Shown here in pieces: positions 54,534 to 63,905 of a DNA stretch of 64,000 bases; within the stretch, counting starts at the first letter, position 1, and each line of letters starts with the position of its first letter. This DNA comes from Acinetobacter calcoaceticus DSM 30006 = CIP 81.8 (lineage in GTDB: Bacteria > Pseudomonadota > Gammaproteobacteria > Pseudomonadales > Moraxellaceae), in NCBI RefSeq assembly GCF_000368965.1, contig NZ_KB849780.1:370135-434134 (forward strand). The letters run 5' to 3'. The position numbers and the translations under genes were made by a program. Under the pieces are notes generated by a model. It ran no database searches and had not been told where the DNA came from. It worked only from the letters and a program-made list of their open reading frames with translations.

Positions 54534-56024
54534 ATGGTTTACATCAGTAGGCTTTTTTTATGGTTTAATTTTAATAGAGAAAAACTTTTGAGATTTTTGC
54601 CAGTTATTTTAAGTGCGACTTTTATAGCAAATGCTGCGTATGCACAGTCTTTCGACCCTCGGTCATCTGCGAATCAGGTGGAAATTCCCAATATTGGAAG
54701 TGGGATAGGCTTGCTTGATCAACAAAAAGAAAAATTTATTGGTGAAAAAGTTTTCCGTGAAGTTCATAAACAAATGCCAGTTCTCCAAGATATCTGGCTC
54801 GAAGACCAATTTTTCCAAGTATTTTCAAGTATTTTGAGTGAGACTCAACTTGGTCAGCCTATTGGTCTAGTTGTAATTAAAGATCCACAAATTAATGCAT
54901 TTGCTGTTCCGGGTGGTTTATTCGCGCTTAATACTGGCCTTATTGCTTCAGCTCGCAATATTGATGAAATTGCTGGGGTTATGGCGCATGAAATTGCACA
55001 CGTATCTCAAAGGCATTTTAGTCGTTCAGAGGAAGCCTTTAAGGGGCAAACTTTATTAAGTTTGGCTGGGCTTTTGGCGGGCGTGGCAATCGCTGCACAG
55101 GGCGGTGGAGATGCTGGGGCAGCAGTGATGTTGGGAACACAGGCTGCACTAATGGATAGCCAGTTAACATATAGTCGAAATCAGGAACGTGAAGCAGACC
55201 GTATTGGCATGCAATATATGTATGCAGCGGGTTATAACCCTCAAAGTATGGCAGACTATTTTGAAACAATGCACCGTGCGACGAGTCGGGTAAGTTTTTT
55301 ACCAGATTTTTGGCTGACTCATCCATTGACGACTGAGCGTATGAGTGAAGCTCGACTTCGTGCGAACCAGATGCCTAAAGTCAAAAATCGTATATATGAT
55401 GCCGATTTTGAAATTTTAAAATGGTACACAATGGTGGTTTCAAATCAGGCTACTGAAAATCAACTACAGAGTTTGGCCTCTCAAAAAAATATTGCTGGTC
55501 TTATTGCTTTGGCAGCTTTTTACGTAAAACAGGGTGATTATGCACAGGCACAGTCTACCTTAGATCAAGCCAAATCTAGCGGAAAACCTCTTGTTGCGCT
55601 ATTGCAGACAGATATTTATCTAGGGCAAAACAAGCTGGATCAAGCCTATACTTCAATTGCTTCTACACAAATGACTATGCCTGAAAATAGAGCTTTCAGC
55701 TATAAATTGGCTGAAGTGCTATTACGTCAAGGAAAATTTTCACAAGTTCAAACGCTTGTTCAGCGATTTATTAATAAAAACCCAAGAGATATACAAGGTT
55801 GGCAATTTTTACAGCAAGCTGCGAATTTGGATAAAGCAGCGCCTTTGAGAGCAGTCAACGTTTTACGCTATCGGGCGGAAGCTGAATATTGGTCAGGGAG
55901 TGAAGAGAATGCAATTAAATCGATGTTGCATGCTCAGCGATTGGCAAAAGACAATCAAGCAATGTCGGCTAGAATAGACAGTAGATTAAAACAAATGCAA
56001 GATGAGCGACGAATGAAAATCTAA
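54534..56024 (+). CDS. bepA: M48 peptidase/chaperone BepA with TPR domain
   Basis: A 496-residue periplasmic protein with an N-terminal signal peptide (cut after ANAAYA near residue 37), an M48 peptidase domain with intact HEIAH near residue 151-155 and EREADRIG near 220, and TPR-like repeats from about residue 310 (YAQAQSTLDQA and others). BepA (YfgC) helps LptD assembly and degrades stalled outer-membrane proteins. Unlike the upstream M48-like protein, its zinc site is complete. A shorter start at the TTG near 54589 would give a more usual signal peptide. Confidence 0.87.
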   Translation: MVYISRLFLWFNFNREKLLRFLPVILSATFIANAAYAQSFDPRSSANQVEIPNIGSGIGLLDQQKEKFIGEKVFREVHKQMPVLQDIWLEDQFFQVFSSILSETQLGQPIGLVVIKDPQINAFAVPGGLFALNTGLIASARNIDEIAGVMAHEIAHVSQRHFSRSEEAFKGQTLLSLAGLLAGVAIAAQGGGDAGAAVMLGTQAALMDSQLTYSRNQEREADRIGMQYMYAAGYNPQSMADYFETMHRATSRVSFLPDFWLTHPLTTERMSEARLRANQMPKVKNRIYDADFEILKWYTMVVSNQATENQLQSLASQKNIAGLIALAAFYVKQGDYAQAQSTLDQAKSSGKPLVALLQTDIYLGQNKLDQAYTSIASTQMTMPENRAFSYKLAEVLLRQGKFSQVQTLVQRFINKNPRDIQGWQFLQQAANLDKAAPLRAVNVLRYRAEAEYWSGSEENAIKSMLHAQRLAKDNQAMSARIDSRLKQMQDERRMKI

Positions 56025-56114
56025 AAATATATCTTTTAAAATTTTCAGATATGCAAATATGCACAAACTAAAAGGAATTTTGGTTTGAAGGAATATAAAA
56101 TTTAAGAGAGGAAA

Positions 56115-56561
56115 TTAAGCTAATTTAGCTTTAATTTTTGCTGAAACGATAGAAGGATCGGCACGCCCGGCTATGATCGGACGTAGAGAATTCATCACCT
56201 TACCCATATCTTTCATGCTAGTTGCTTCTTGAGCAGAAATCGTTTGCTCAATGAGAGAATCAAGCTCTTCCTCAGTCATAGCTTCTGGTAGAAACTGAGA
56301 TAAAATCTCAGCTTCGGCTTGTTCTTTACTAGCTAAATCATCACGACCAGCACCTTCAAAGGCTTTGATCGATTCTTTACGTTGTTTAATTTGCTTTTCA
56401 ATGACCGCAAGAACCTGAGCGTCGCCAAGCTCTATGCGCTCATCGACTTCGATTTGCTTAATTGCTGCTTGTAGACTACGCAAAACCGTCACTGTTGCCA
56501 TATCTTTGGCACGCATAGAAGTTTTTAATGCATCAGTAATTTGGTTTTTTAAAGTAGTCAT
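56115..56561 (-). CDS. YqeY/GatB-related domain protein
   Basis: A 148-residue helical protein matching the YqeY family (LKNQITDALKTSMRAKD, RSLQAAIKQIEVDE, LSQFLPEAMTEEEL, GKVMNSLRP). The C-terminal part resembles the tRNA-binding tail of GatB amidotransferase subunits, but it is free-standing here. It follows rpsU by 25 bp, a widespread gene order in proteobacteria. Function unknown. Confidence 0.88.
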   Translation of the reverse strand: MTTLKNQITDALKTSMRAKDMATVTVLRSLQAAIKQIEVDERIELGDAQVLAVIEKQIKQRKESIKAFEGAGRDDLASKEQAEAEILSQFLPEAMTEEELDSLIEQTISAQEATSMKDMGKVMNSLRPIIAGRADPSIVSAKIKAKLA

Positions 56562-56586
56562 AATTCAGCAGTCAATCACAAATTAA

Positions 56587-56802
56587 TTAGTAAAGGCGAG
56601 TAGTACGTACAGATTCGCGAGCCAATTTCTTTTGGTAGCGTTTAACTGCAGCAGCTTTTTTACGCTTACGTTCTTGAGTTGGTTTTTCGTAGAATTCGCG
56701 TTTACGAACGTCAGCTAAAACACCAGCTTTTTCGCATGAACGTTTGAAACGACGGATAGCTACGTCAACTGGTTCGCCTTCTTTCAACTTAACTTGTGGC
56801 AT
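56587..56802 (-). CDS. rpsU: 30S ribosomal protein S21
   Basis: A 71-residue basic protein with the S21 pattern: [34 protein letters not shown] and a basic tail. It helps the 30S subunit begin translation. It is divergent from tsaD across about 145 bp and followed by the YqeY gene; no dnaG or rpoD follows. Confidence 0.94.
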
Positions 56803-56947
56803 GTAAAATCCTCTAGATTATGGATAAGATCAAGCACACTATTGTGCCGGATCACAAGTGAAGGTCAGTATTTTACTCATTTACAACTCATATCACAAGT
56901 CTATAATAGCGATTGCAATATTTTGACTCATATAAAAGGCAGTTTTG

Positions 56948-57958
56948 ATGATTGTTTTAGGCTTGGAAACTTCTTGTGATGAAACAGGGTTGGCACTTTA
57001 TGATAGCGAACTCGGCTTGCGGGGACAGGTTCTTTATAGCCAGATTAAACTTCATGCCGAATATGGTGGAGTAGTACCTGAACTTGCTTCTCGTGACCAT
57101 GTTCGTAAATTAATTCCTTTAATGAATCAACTGCTTGAACAAAGTGGAATAAAAAAACAAGAGATTGATGCAGTTGCTTATACGCGTGGTCCTGGCTTAA
57201 TGGGAGCCTTAATGACAGGGGCTTTATTTGGAAGAACTTTAGCTTTTTCTTTAAATAAACCTGCAATTGGTGTTCATCATATGGAGGGGCACATGTTGGC
57301 ACCTCTACTTTCAAGTCAGCCACCCGAATTTCCATTTGTTGCATTGCTAGTTTCAGGTGGACATACACAATTAATGGCAGCTCACGGTATTGGTCAATAT
57401 GAACTCTTGGGTGAGTCTATTGATGATGCAGCTGGAGAAGCTTTTGATAAAGTTGCAAAAATGATGAGCTTGCCATACCCAGGCGGTCCCAATATTGCAA
57501 AATTAGCTTTAAGTGGTAATCCATCAGCATTTGAATTTCCGCGACCAATGCTTCACCAAGGTTTAGATTTTTCTTTTAGTGGTTTGAAAACAGCAGTTTC
57601 AGTTCAACTAAAAAAATTGAATGGTGAAAACCGAGACGCGGATATTGCAGCTTCATTCCAAGAAGCAATTGTAGATACCTTAGTAAAAAAATCAGTAAAA
57701 GCTCTAAAGCAAACTGGACTGAAACGTTTAGTTATCGCAGGTGGCGTAAGCGCAAATTTACGATTACGTGAACAGTTGGAAACTTCATTGGCTAAAATTA
57801 AGGCACAAGTTTACTATGCTGAACCTGCCTTATGTACTGATAATGGTGCAATGATTGCTTTTGCTGGTTATCAACGTTTAAAAGCAGGCCAACATGATGG
57901 TTTGGCAGTAACGACAACACCACGTTGGCCAATGACGGAACTCACGATTCCTGAATAA
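56948..57958 (+). CDS. tsaD: tRNA N6-adenosine threonylcarbamoyltransferase
   Basis: A 336-residue Kae1/TsaD protein of the ASKHA fold. [16 protein letters not shown] opens the protein, the metal-binding HHMEGH is near residues 109-114, SGGHTQL near 138 and [11 protein letters not shown] near 265. With TsaB, TsaC and TsaE it makes t6A37 in ANN-decoding tRNAs, the modification that TrmO, also in this window, methylates. The ATG at 56948 follows a TTG codon in frame. Confidence 0.95.
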   Translation: MIVLGLETSCDETGLALYDSELGLRGQVLYSQIKLHAEYGGVVPELASRDHVRKLIPLMNQLLEQSGIKKQEIDAVAYTRGPGLMGALMTGALFGRTLAFSLNKPAIGVHHMEGHMLAPLLSSQPPEFPFVALLVSGGHTQLMAAHGIGQYELLGESIDDAAGEAFDKVAKMMSLPYPGGPNIAKLALSGNPSAFEFPRPMLHQGLDFSFSGLKTAVSVQLKKLNGENRDADIAASFQEAIVDTLVKKSVKALKQTGLKRLVIAGGVSANLRLREQLETSLAKIKAQVYYAEPALCTDNGAMIAFAGYQRLKAGQHDGLAVTTTPRWPMTELTIPE

Positions 57959-57960
57959 AA

Positions 57961-59064
57961 CTATTCATCTTGAAAGGCATTTTGGTTTTCGACATCAATG
58001 TATTCGATATAGCCACGGCCTTGAACTTCATTGCCGAAGTAATTACCAGTAAATTTATAGCCACTAGCATAACCACGCCCATGACCATAGCGGAATGGGC
58101 AGTCAACTTCTGCCTGAATATTCAAAATAATTTGTTTATTCTCATTTCGAGCAATCCACGAAAAGTATTTCGGAAGTCGCATTTTTTCTCCAGTCGGTGA
58201 GATGTAGTCATCGACTTGATGAGAAATAACGTCAAAGCTAACATCTGTATAAATTTCAGCTGGCTGATCAAGATATCTAATATGCAGGGTGTAAGCTACC
58301 GTCTGTCCAGCAATATCGGCTTTTGTAAGAAGAAGTTGAGTGGTCTCGTTTAAATTAATAATTTGATAAGTAAAAAAATCAAGCGGCAGTTTATAGGCGT
58401 CAGGAAGAAGTTTGTTTATGAAACTATGTGGACCAACTGCTCGTGCATATTCATACGTACAGAGTCCTTCACTTTCAATGCGTTCTGCTTGATAACTTAA
58501 AAAGCCTTTAAACTTTGCTAATAAACTAAAATGATCATAAATCGGTGTTTTTATAAACCACGAAACATGTGCTGTAACATCAATATCAAAGTCGAAATCA
58601 AGCCCATCATAATGTCCATGGATATGAACTTGCGGGAATTTTCCTTGAATTGAAATTTCTTTGCCTAATTCTATTAAGCTTCCATCTTTATTAATTTGTG
58701 TATCTTTGGGAATGATATACGCCTTAAGCAAAGCTTGCTCAACCGCGGCAGTACTTGAAAAGAACGTGGCTGTTTTTCTGGGGTCTTCATTAATTATGTC
58801 ATCATGATCAAAGGCTAGCGCACCGGGCGTACCTAATAAAATCATAATGTTTAGATAACGATGCGGTTCGGGTAAAAGGGGAAAAAAGATACCGTAATGT
58901 GTCCAGCTATAATATTTTTCCTCAACTCGAGGTTGGATGATATGAGACTGAGTAAAAGGAAGCGTTGAGTATTTTTCTGCTTGATCCAAGGCACCTTGCG
59001 CGAGCAATAAGCTTTTACCAAGGACTTTGCTGCCTATAGAAATTTTTGGCAATTGTTTTTTCAT
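57961..59064 (-). CDS. Hypothetical protein, possibly lipocalin-like
   Basis: A 367-residue, apparently cytoplasmic or peripheral protein. Beta-rich stretches dominate, such as WTHYGIFFPLLPEPHRYLNIM, VHIHGHYDGLDFDFDIDVTAHVSWF and GYKFTGNYFGNEVQGRGYIEYID. This pattern recalls two-barrel AttH/lipocalin-like proteins, but I cannot name a family with confidence. No signal peptide is obvious. It is monocistronic, with its stop 2 bp from the tsaD stop on the other strand. Confidence 0.6.
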   Translation of the reverse strand: MKKQLPKISIGSKVLGKSLLLAQGALDQAEKYSTLPFTQSHIIQPRVEEKYYSWTHYGIFFPLLPEPHRYLNIMILLGTPGALAFDHDDIINEDPRKTATFFSSTAAVEQALLKAYIIPKDTQINKDGSLIELGKEISIQGKFPQVHIHGHYDGLDFDFDIDVTAHVSWFIKTPIYDHFSLLAKFKGFLSYQAERIESEGLCTYEYARAVGPHSFINKLLPDAYKLPLDFFTYQIINLNETTQLLLTKADIAGQTVAYTLHIRYLDQPAEIYTDVSFDVISHQVDDYISPTGEKMRLPKYFSWIARNENKQIILNIQAEVDCPFRYGHGRGYASGYKFTGNYFGNEVQGRGYIEYIDVENQNAFQDE

Positions 59065-59174
59065 ATATAAACCTAAATAAGGATAGGACTATCTTTGTTT
59101 TAGGTTATGAAAAACAACTGCCAAATCTAAGCGGTTTTCAGGCCAAAGCCAAGGCTTTGCGGGACATTCGTCAT

Positions 59175-60056
59175 TTAATTATTAGACAACTGTTTTAACC
59201 CATTTAAACCAATCCAGTGCTTTGAGAACTGGTAAGCAGCACGGCCAGAGCGCTGACCACGCATTTGGCACCAGCGTAAACTCTCGGCACGAACTTCATC
59301 ATTAAAAGGCATATTTGTCTTTTGAATATAATGTTCTACGATTTCTAAATATAAATTCTGATCCATTGGATAAAAAGATAACCACAAACCAAAACGATCT
59401 GACAAAGAGATCTTTTCTTCAATCGCTTCTTGAGGGTGTAGTTCAGTATATTGAGGAACATCGACTTTGGTTACAGGTGTATTTTCATGCATGAATTCGG
59501 GTAACAAATGGCGACGGTTACTGGTCGCATAAATAATAAAATTACTCGCACCAGATTGTAATGAGCCGTCTAATACACTTTTTAAACTACGATAATTTTC
59601 ATCTTCAGCATTAAAAGCCAAGTCATCGCAATATACGATGTATTTTTCAGGTCGATTTTGAATGAGTTTTTGAATTTTAGGTAAATCTGCCAAGTCATCA
59701 CGTTCAATTTCAATTAAACGTAACCCTTGAGGGGCATATTCAGTCAATAAAGCACGAACAATAGATGATTTACCTGTACCACGTGAGCCAGTTAGAAGAA
59801 CATCATTTGCTGGTAAGCCATTTAAAAATTGCAAAGTATTTTGAATGATTTTTTCTTTTTGGCGCTGAATGCCTTTTAAGTCATCTAAATAAATATTCTT
59901 TGGGGTATGGATGGCTTTAAGTTGCTGATTTTCCCATCTAAAAGCAGGTGCAGTAAAATCTGTCTCTTCTCTTGGTTCAGGTAAGACCTGCTGTAACTGA
60001 TTTAATACAAGTGATAATGTCTGAACTAAATTGTCTGGTAAATCAATGGTAGCCAT
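59175..60056 (-). CDS. DUF815 AAA ATPase
   Basis: A 293-residue AAA+ protein of the DUF815 family. The Walker A sequence LTGSRGTGKSS lies near residue 88 and YIVYCDDLAF (Walker B) near 148. The stretch NFIIYATSNRRHLLPE near 182 and RFGLWLSFYP near 230 are family hallmarks. Role unknown; members resemble DnaA/IstB-type ATPases. The start is an ATG, divergent from the patatin gene with about 178 bp between. Confidence 0.85.
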   Translation of the reverse strand: MATIDLPDNLVQTLSLVLNQLQQVLPEPREETDFTAPAFRWENQQLKAIHTPKNIYLDDLKGIQRQKEKIIQNTLQFLNGLPANDVLLTGSRGTGKSSIVRALLTEYAPQGLRLIEIERDDLADLPKIQKLIQNRPEKYIVYCDDLAFNAEDENYRSLKSVLDGSLQSGASNFIIYATSNRRHLLPEFMHENTPVTKVDVPQYTELHPQEAIEEKISLSDRFGLWLSFYPMDQNLYLEIVEHYIQKTNMPFNDEVRAESLRWCQMRGQRSGRAAYQFSKHWIGLNGLKQLSNN

Positions 60057-60233
60057 GGTAAGTCAATCATGTTAAACAGTAATTTACTAGGATACTAACA
60101 CCGAAATTAACAGGCTGACAAAAAAGTTGTTGCTATACAGTTTATCGGTTTTGCAATTGATTGAAATCTTCAGACCGCGCATAGTGTGGTCATGTCTATT
60201 CAGTAAAATCATCTGTGAAGATGAGGACGAAAT

Positions 60234-61742
60234 ATGTTTGAAAAAATACGAAGTGATATGAATCCGCATCAGGCTTACCGTATCAAAAAATTACAACGTC
60301 AATTAGACATGGCTGAATCTTATGAAGAGTGGAAGTCTTTTGCATTAAAACTAGATGAAGAAACAGGGGTGCAAGAGTGGAAATTCGATAATAGTTCACC
60401 TTATTTCGATGCAGAGCTCATTTCTTATCGATATACCTTACTGAAAAGATACCGCCAGCAACATCGAACATTAGATTTGATCTATTTGCTCAAAGAAGGC
60501 TTAACTTACGATATTGCAAACATTGGTCACCCAATGCTTTTTGCCGCAACGCATGTAGGCACAAAAAAACTAATTGAAGACTATATTGAAGAAGTTAGCC
60601 AAAGCTTGGCCTATATAGCTTCAAGTGAATGTATTACTTTCCAACGCAAAGAAAAAATTGAGTTTTTTGAAAATTGTGAAAAAGCATATGGACAACCGGC
60701 CCTTATGTTCTCGGGTGGAGCGACTTTGGGGCTTTTTCACACAGGGGTGTGTAAAGCTTTAATTGAACAAGATTTAATGCCTAAAGTGTTGTCTGGCTCA
60801 AGTGCAGGGGCAATTATGACAGGTATGCTTGGAACTTCTGCCAGTGAAGATGTTCAAAATTTATTAAATGGAGAACAATTCTTTAGTGATGCTTTTCATT
60901 TTAGAAAACTTCGTGAACTCATTAAAGGAAATGGTGGAATTGCCGATGTGCACTATTTGAAAAAATTCCTTGTTGAAAACTTAGGTGATCTTACTTTTGA
61001 GGAAGCTTTCAAAAAATCTGGTTTAAATATTAATGTGGCGGTTGCACCTTATGATGCAACAGAAAACCCGCGAATTATGAATGCCATTATGACCCCTAAC
61101 GTTTTGGTATGGAGTGCTGTATTAGCTTCATGTGCTGTACCTGTGTTATTTCCACCAGTGCGTTTAACCAGTAAACGTTATGACGATGAACATACACCTT
61201 ATATGGCAAATACAAAATGGGTTGATGGCAGTGTAAGAAATGATTTTCCGCAAGAAAGAATGGCGCGTCTATATAATTTAAATTACACCATCGCCAGTCA
61301 AGTGAACCCGCATATTGTGCCATTTATGCAAAATGATGCAGACCGCTTTCGTAAAGACGTTTTAAGTTGGCCCGAACGTATTTTAAGACGTCAAGGCAAA
61401 GTGCTGTCGATGGGAATTATGGACTTTACCCGTCAAAGACTTGGTTCTATTTCTCCGATTAGGAGATTACTCGATCATGGATATGGCGTAATGGGGCAGC
61501 GTTATTATGGCGACGTTAATATTATTGCTAAATATGGCTTGAGTCACTATACCTATACTTTGCAAAACCCACGTCCACATTTGTTTAAACGTTTGCAACG
61601 AGAAGGGGAACGCGCGACTTGGCCAAAAATTTCTTCGATTGAGACCCATGCTCGTATTGGCAAGACGATTCAGCATTGCTTGGAAGTTTTGCGTTTTGAA
61701 GAAAAGCAACAACAGCCAGAGTCTTACTATGCTGAAGCATGA
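60234..61742 (+). CDS. Patatin-like phospholipase with DUF3336 domain
   Basis: A 502-residue lipase. The N-terminal DUF3336 domain covers about residues 15-150, the patatin domain about 158-360. The oxyanion loop is SGGATLGLFHTG near 161-172, the nucleophile Ser in GSSAGA at about 188-193, and the catalytic Asp in DGSVRND near 331. This matches the bacterial relatives of yeast triacylglycerol lipases. It should release fatty acids from phospholipid or acylglycerol. Its last 14 bases overlap the next gene. Confidence 0.86.
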   Translation: MFEKIRSDMNPHQAYRIKKLQRQLDMAESYEEWKSFALKLDEETGVQEWKFDNSSPYFDAELISYRYTLLKRYRQQHRTLDLIYLLKEGLTYDIANIGHPMLFAATHVGTKKLIEDYIEEVSQSLAYIASSECITFQRKEKIEFFENCEKAYGQPALMFSGGATLGLFHTGVCKALIEQDLMPKVLSGSSAGAIMTGMLGTSASEDVQNLLNGEQFFSDAFHFRKLRELIKGNGGIADVHYLKKFLVENLGDLTFEEAFKKSGLNINVAVAPYDATENPRIMNAIMTPNVLVWSAVLASCAVPVLFPPVRLTSKRYDDEHTPYMANTKWVDGSVRNDFPQERMARLYNLNYTIASQVNPHIVPFMQNDADRFRKDVLSWPERILRRQGKVLSMGIMDFTRQRLGSISPIRRLLDHGYGVMGQRYYGDVNIIAKYGLSHYTYTLQNPRPHLFKRLQREGERATWPKISSIETHARIGKTIQHCLEVLRFEEKQQQPESYYAEA

Positions 61743-62535
61743 TTTTGCTTCTCATATAGAAAATTTGACATGTGTTACAAAGCCCAGAAGTTCAGCTTTA
61801 GGACGGCATCTATGGACATGTTCTATAGATGCTAGAAATTACTGGTTAAAATATCATTTGCCTGAAACGCATGTTCAAAGTGAGCAAGACTTCATACACG
61901 AACAATTGTTTTACGAAGAAATTAATCACAAGAAACCTGCGTGGCTTTTACCCTATAAATTAATCGAAGTTAGTGCCATTCCTCAGTCAAACCATTCTTT
62001 TGGTCAGGTTTTAATTTTACCTGATACCGATTTGTGGTTTGGTTCATTGCCTCATGAAACTCATTTAACAGATGTGTACCATACGATTTGGTTCGCACTA
62101 GATAAGCTCGCGGAACTTCATAGATTAGGTTGGATTCATGGAGATATTAAAAAAGAGCATTTTCGAAAGTTTCAGCAAAACCCTTACTTGATTGATTTTG
62201 AGAAAGCTCGACTTTTGACGAGTTCAGATTCAGTGATGGATGCAACACCACGTTATATGGCACCTGAACTCTATCAAGGTCATGACAAGAGTGTACAAAG
62301 CGATTTATATGCATTTGGAATTGTTTTGTATGAATGGTTAACCCAAACTCGCTTAGAAGCAGGGAATTACTATGATTGGGCAGTATTGCATTGCCAAAAT
62401 TTAACCATTCAATTACCAACACAGTTTATGAATTTTTATCCATTCCTTTCAGGTTTATTGCAAAAACAACAAAAAAATAGGTTTGTAAATGCATTTGAAG
62501 CGATGAATTGTTTAAAAGCACATTCAAACTTATAA
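61729..62535 (+). CDS. Protein-kinase-fold protein, overlapping the lipase gene
   Basis: A 268-residue protein with a Ser/Thr-kinase-like C-lobe: HGDIKKEH near residues 137-144 (catalytic loop, Asp at 139), DFE instead of DFG at 156-158, and APE at 178-180, then DLYAFGIVLYEWLT. A glycine-rich loop and clear ATP-anchoring Lys in the N-lobe are not obvious. Activity is uncertain. The ATG at 61729 overlaps the lipase gene by 14 bp, so the two are translationally linked. The phosphorylation target could be related to the lipase, but nothing shows this. Confidence 0.7.
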   Translation: MLKHDFASHIENLTCVTKPRSSALGRHLWTCSIDARNYWLKYHLPETHVQSEQDFIHEQLFYEEINHKKPAWLLPYKLIEVSAIPQSNHSFGQVLILPDTDLWFGSLPHETHLTDVYHTIWFALDKLAELHRLGWIHGDIKKEHFRKFQQNPYLIDFEKARLLTSSDSVMDATPRYMAPELYQGHDKSVQSDLYAFGIVLYEWLTQTRLEAGNYYDWAVLHCQNLTIQLPTQFMNFYPFLSGLLQKQQKNRFVNAFEAMNCLKAHSNL

Positions 62536-62597
62536 AAATCATCGATCTAGTATCTGTATACAATTTACACGGTCAGTTTTTTTTAGAAAAAAAACAC

Positions 62598-62626
62598 TTG
62601 TCACTGTTAGATCTTATCGCTAATAT
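62598..62626 (+). promoter_or_regulatory. Sigma-70 promoter of the tRNA cluster
   Basis: TTGTCA at 62598-62603 and TAATAT at 62621-62626, separated by exactly 17 bp. Transcription should begin about 5 bp before the first tRNA-Leu. Confidence 0.8.
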
Positions 62627-62637
62627 ACACAGCCATC

Positions 62638-62722
62638 GGGGGCGTGGCGAAATTGGTAGACGCACTGGATTTAGGTTCCAGCGCCGCAAGGTGTAAGAGT
62701 TCGAGTCTCTTCGCCCCCACCA
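62638..62722 (+). tRNA. tRNA-Leu(TAG), copy 1
   Basis: An 85-nt tRNA with a long variable arm. A 7-bp acceptor stem pairs GGGGGCG with CGCCCCC. Anticodon loop TTTAGGT gives TAG (reads CUA and CUN). The encoded CCA end is present. Confidence 0.95.
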
Positions 62723-62775
62723 CTTTAAGTTAAATCTTAAAGTTGATTTGGATGTTAAGTCATCTAGATCTTGGA

Positions 62776-62849
62776 AGAGGATTGGTGTAATGGTAGCATG
62801 ACGGTCTCCAAAACCGTTCGTCAAGGTTCGAGTCCTTGATCCTCTGCCA
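62776..62849 (+). tRNA. tRNA-Trp(CCA), copy 1
   Basis: A 74-nt tRNA. The acceptor stem pairs AGAGGAT with ATCCTCT, the anticodon loop CTCCAAA gives CCA, the discriminator base is G and CCA is encoded. A1-U72 and G73 are tryptophan identity elements. Confidence 0.92.
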
Positions 62850-62868
62850 CATTTATTTTAAATAAATG
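62850..62868. repeat. Palindrome after the first tRNA-Trp
   Basis: CATTTATTT pairs with AAATAAATG across one central base. It may be a processing signal between the tRNA pairs. Confidence 0.4.
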
Positions 62869-62876
62869 TCCCAGAT

Positions 62877-62961
62877 GGGGGCGTGGCGAAATTGGTAGAC
62901 GCACTGGATTTAGGTTCCAGCGCCGCAAGGTGTAAGAGTTCGAGTCTCTTCGCCCCCACCA
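62877..62961 (+). tRNA. tRNA-Leu(TAG), copy 2
   Basis: Identical over all 85 nt to the copy at 62638-62722, with the same anticodon TAG and encoded CCA. Confidence 0.95.
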
Positions 62962-63029
62962 TTAAAGGAAGCAAGACGATGTTCTTGCTTTTTTTATGAT
63001 TAAATCATTAGTTATTTAATCATAAATAT

Positions 63030-63103
63030 AGAGGATTGGTGTAATGGTAGCATGACGGTCTCCAAAACCGTTCGTCAAGGTTCGAGTCCTTGATCCTCTG
63101 CCA
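63030..63103 (+). tRNA. tRNA-Trp(CCA), copy 2
   Basis: Identical over all 74 nt to the copy at 62776-62849, with anticodon CCA and encoded CCA end. Followed by a terminator. Confidence 0.92.
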
Positions 63104-63117
63104 ATGATTTAAAAATG

Positions 63118-63141
63118 AAGCTCCTTTTTAGGAGTTTTTTT
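63118..63141 (+). terminator. Rho-independent terminator of the tRNA cluster
   Basis: A short stem (63120-63124 with 63131-63135) with a 6-nt loop and a T-run directly after. Confidence 0.8.
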
Positions 63142-63363
63142 ATTGCCTGAATTTTTAAAGCTTAAATTATTTCAAGTTTTCGTTCATATTTTCCTCTGCC
63201 ACTTGATAAGTTATAAGCAGTTATCTTTCTGTTCCTCGATATTTTATCTAATCAGACGTAAGGTATTGGTTAAGTAGGGAATATACTAATTTTTTAGTTG
63301 TTTTATTAAGTTATTGTTTTTCTGTTTTTTATTATAATTTATAAAATTTTTTTCATAAAAAGC

Positions 63364-63391
63364 TTGAATAGAAATTTATTTCATGTATCAT
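63364..63391 (+). promoter_or_regulatory. Candidate promoter of the second cold-shock gene
   Basis: TTGAAT at 63364-63369 and TATCAT at 63386-63391, 16 bp apart, would give a leader of about 165 nt. The rest of 63142-63562 is very AT-rich and shows no gene. Confidence 0.4.
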
Positions 63392-63562
63392 GCTCTTAAC
63401 TAGAAAAAAGTCTTGTTAGTAAATCTTCTTTAAAGTATCGTAGTTTTAGTCATAATCCTTCGTTTTTTAAGATCTTAAGCTCAATTTGTTATTCTTTTTT
63501 CAAAGTTATGTTAGTGTCATTATTAAATGATACTAAAATATTAGAAATCAGTAGGATATATC

Positions 63563-63772
63563 ATGTCTAATACAGTAAGTGGTACAGTAAAATGGTTTAA
63601 CGAAACTAAAGGTTTCGGTTTCATTCAACAAGATAATGGTCCAGATGTGTTTGCTCACTTCAAAGAAATTTCTGGCTCAGGTTTCAAAACTTTGCACGAA
63701 GGTCAACGTGTAACGTTTACTGTTACTCAAGGGCAAAAAGGCCCAAATGCTGTAAATATTATTCCACAATAA
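63563..63772 (+). CDS. CspA-family cold-shock protein
   Basis: A 69-residue OB-fold RNA chaperone with RNP1 (KGFGFIQ) and RNP2 (DVFAHF). It differs from the paralogue at 41.6 kb in the Ala of RNP2 and in the C-terminal half ([34 protein letters not shown] stretch, about residues 40-69). AGGATATATC precedes the ATG. A long AT-rich leader and two terminators flank it. Confidence 0.92.
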   Translation: MSNTVSGTVKWFNETKGFGFIQQDNGPDVFAHFKEISGSGFKTLHEGQRVTFTVTQGQKGPNAVNIIPQ

Positions 63773-63784
63773 TATTTCAGTAAG

Positions 63785-63812
63785 AAAAAAGCACTTTTTA
63801 GTGCTTTTTTTT
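63785..63812 (+). terminator. Terminator of the second cold-shock gene
   Basis: A 10-bp stem (63785-63794 with 63801-63810), 6-nt loop and T-run. Confidence 0.85.
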
Positions 63813-63857
63813 ATTTTAGTCATTTAAAAGGAATTGTGTTGTTCTTTTAAATGCTAT

Positions 63858-63886
63858 AAAAGCCCTCTATAAGAGGGCTTTTTATT
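63858..63886. terminator. Second terminator hairpin
   Basis: An 11-bp stem (63858-63868 with 63872-63882) with a 3-nt loop and T-rich tail, just before the tandem repeats. It may end a gene on the minus strand beyond the window. Confidence 0.65.
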
Positions 63887-63905
63887 TTATATCCAGTATG
63901 TAAGT

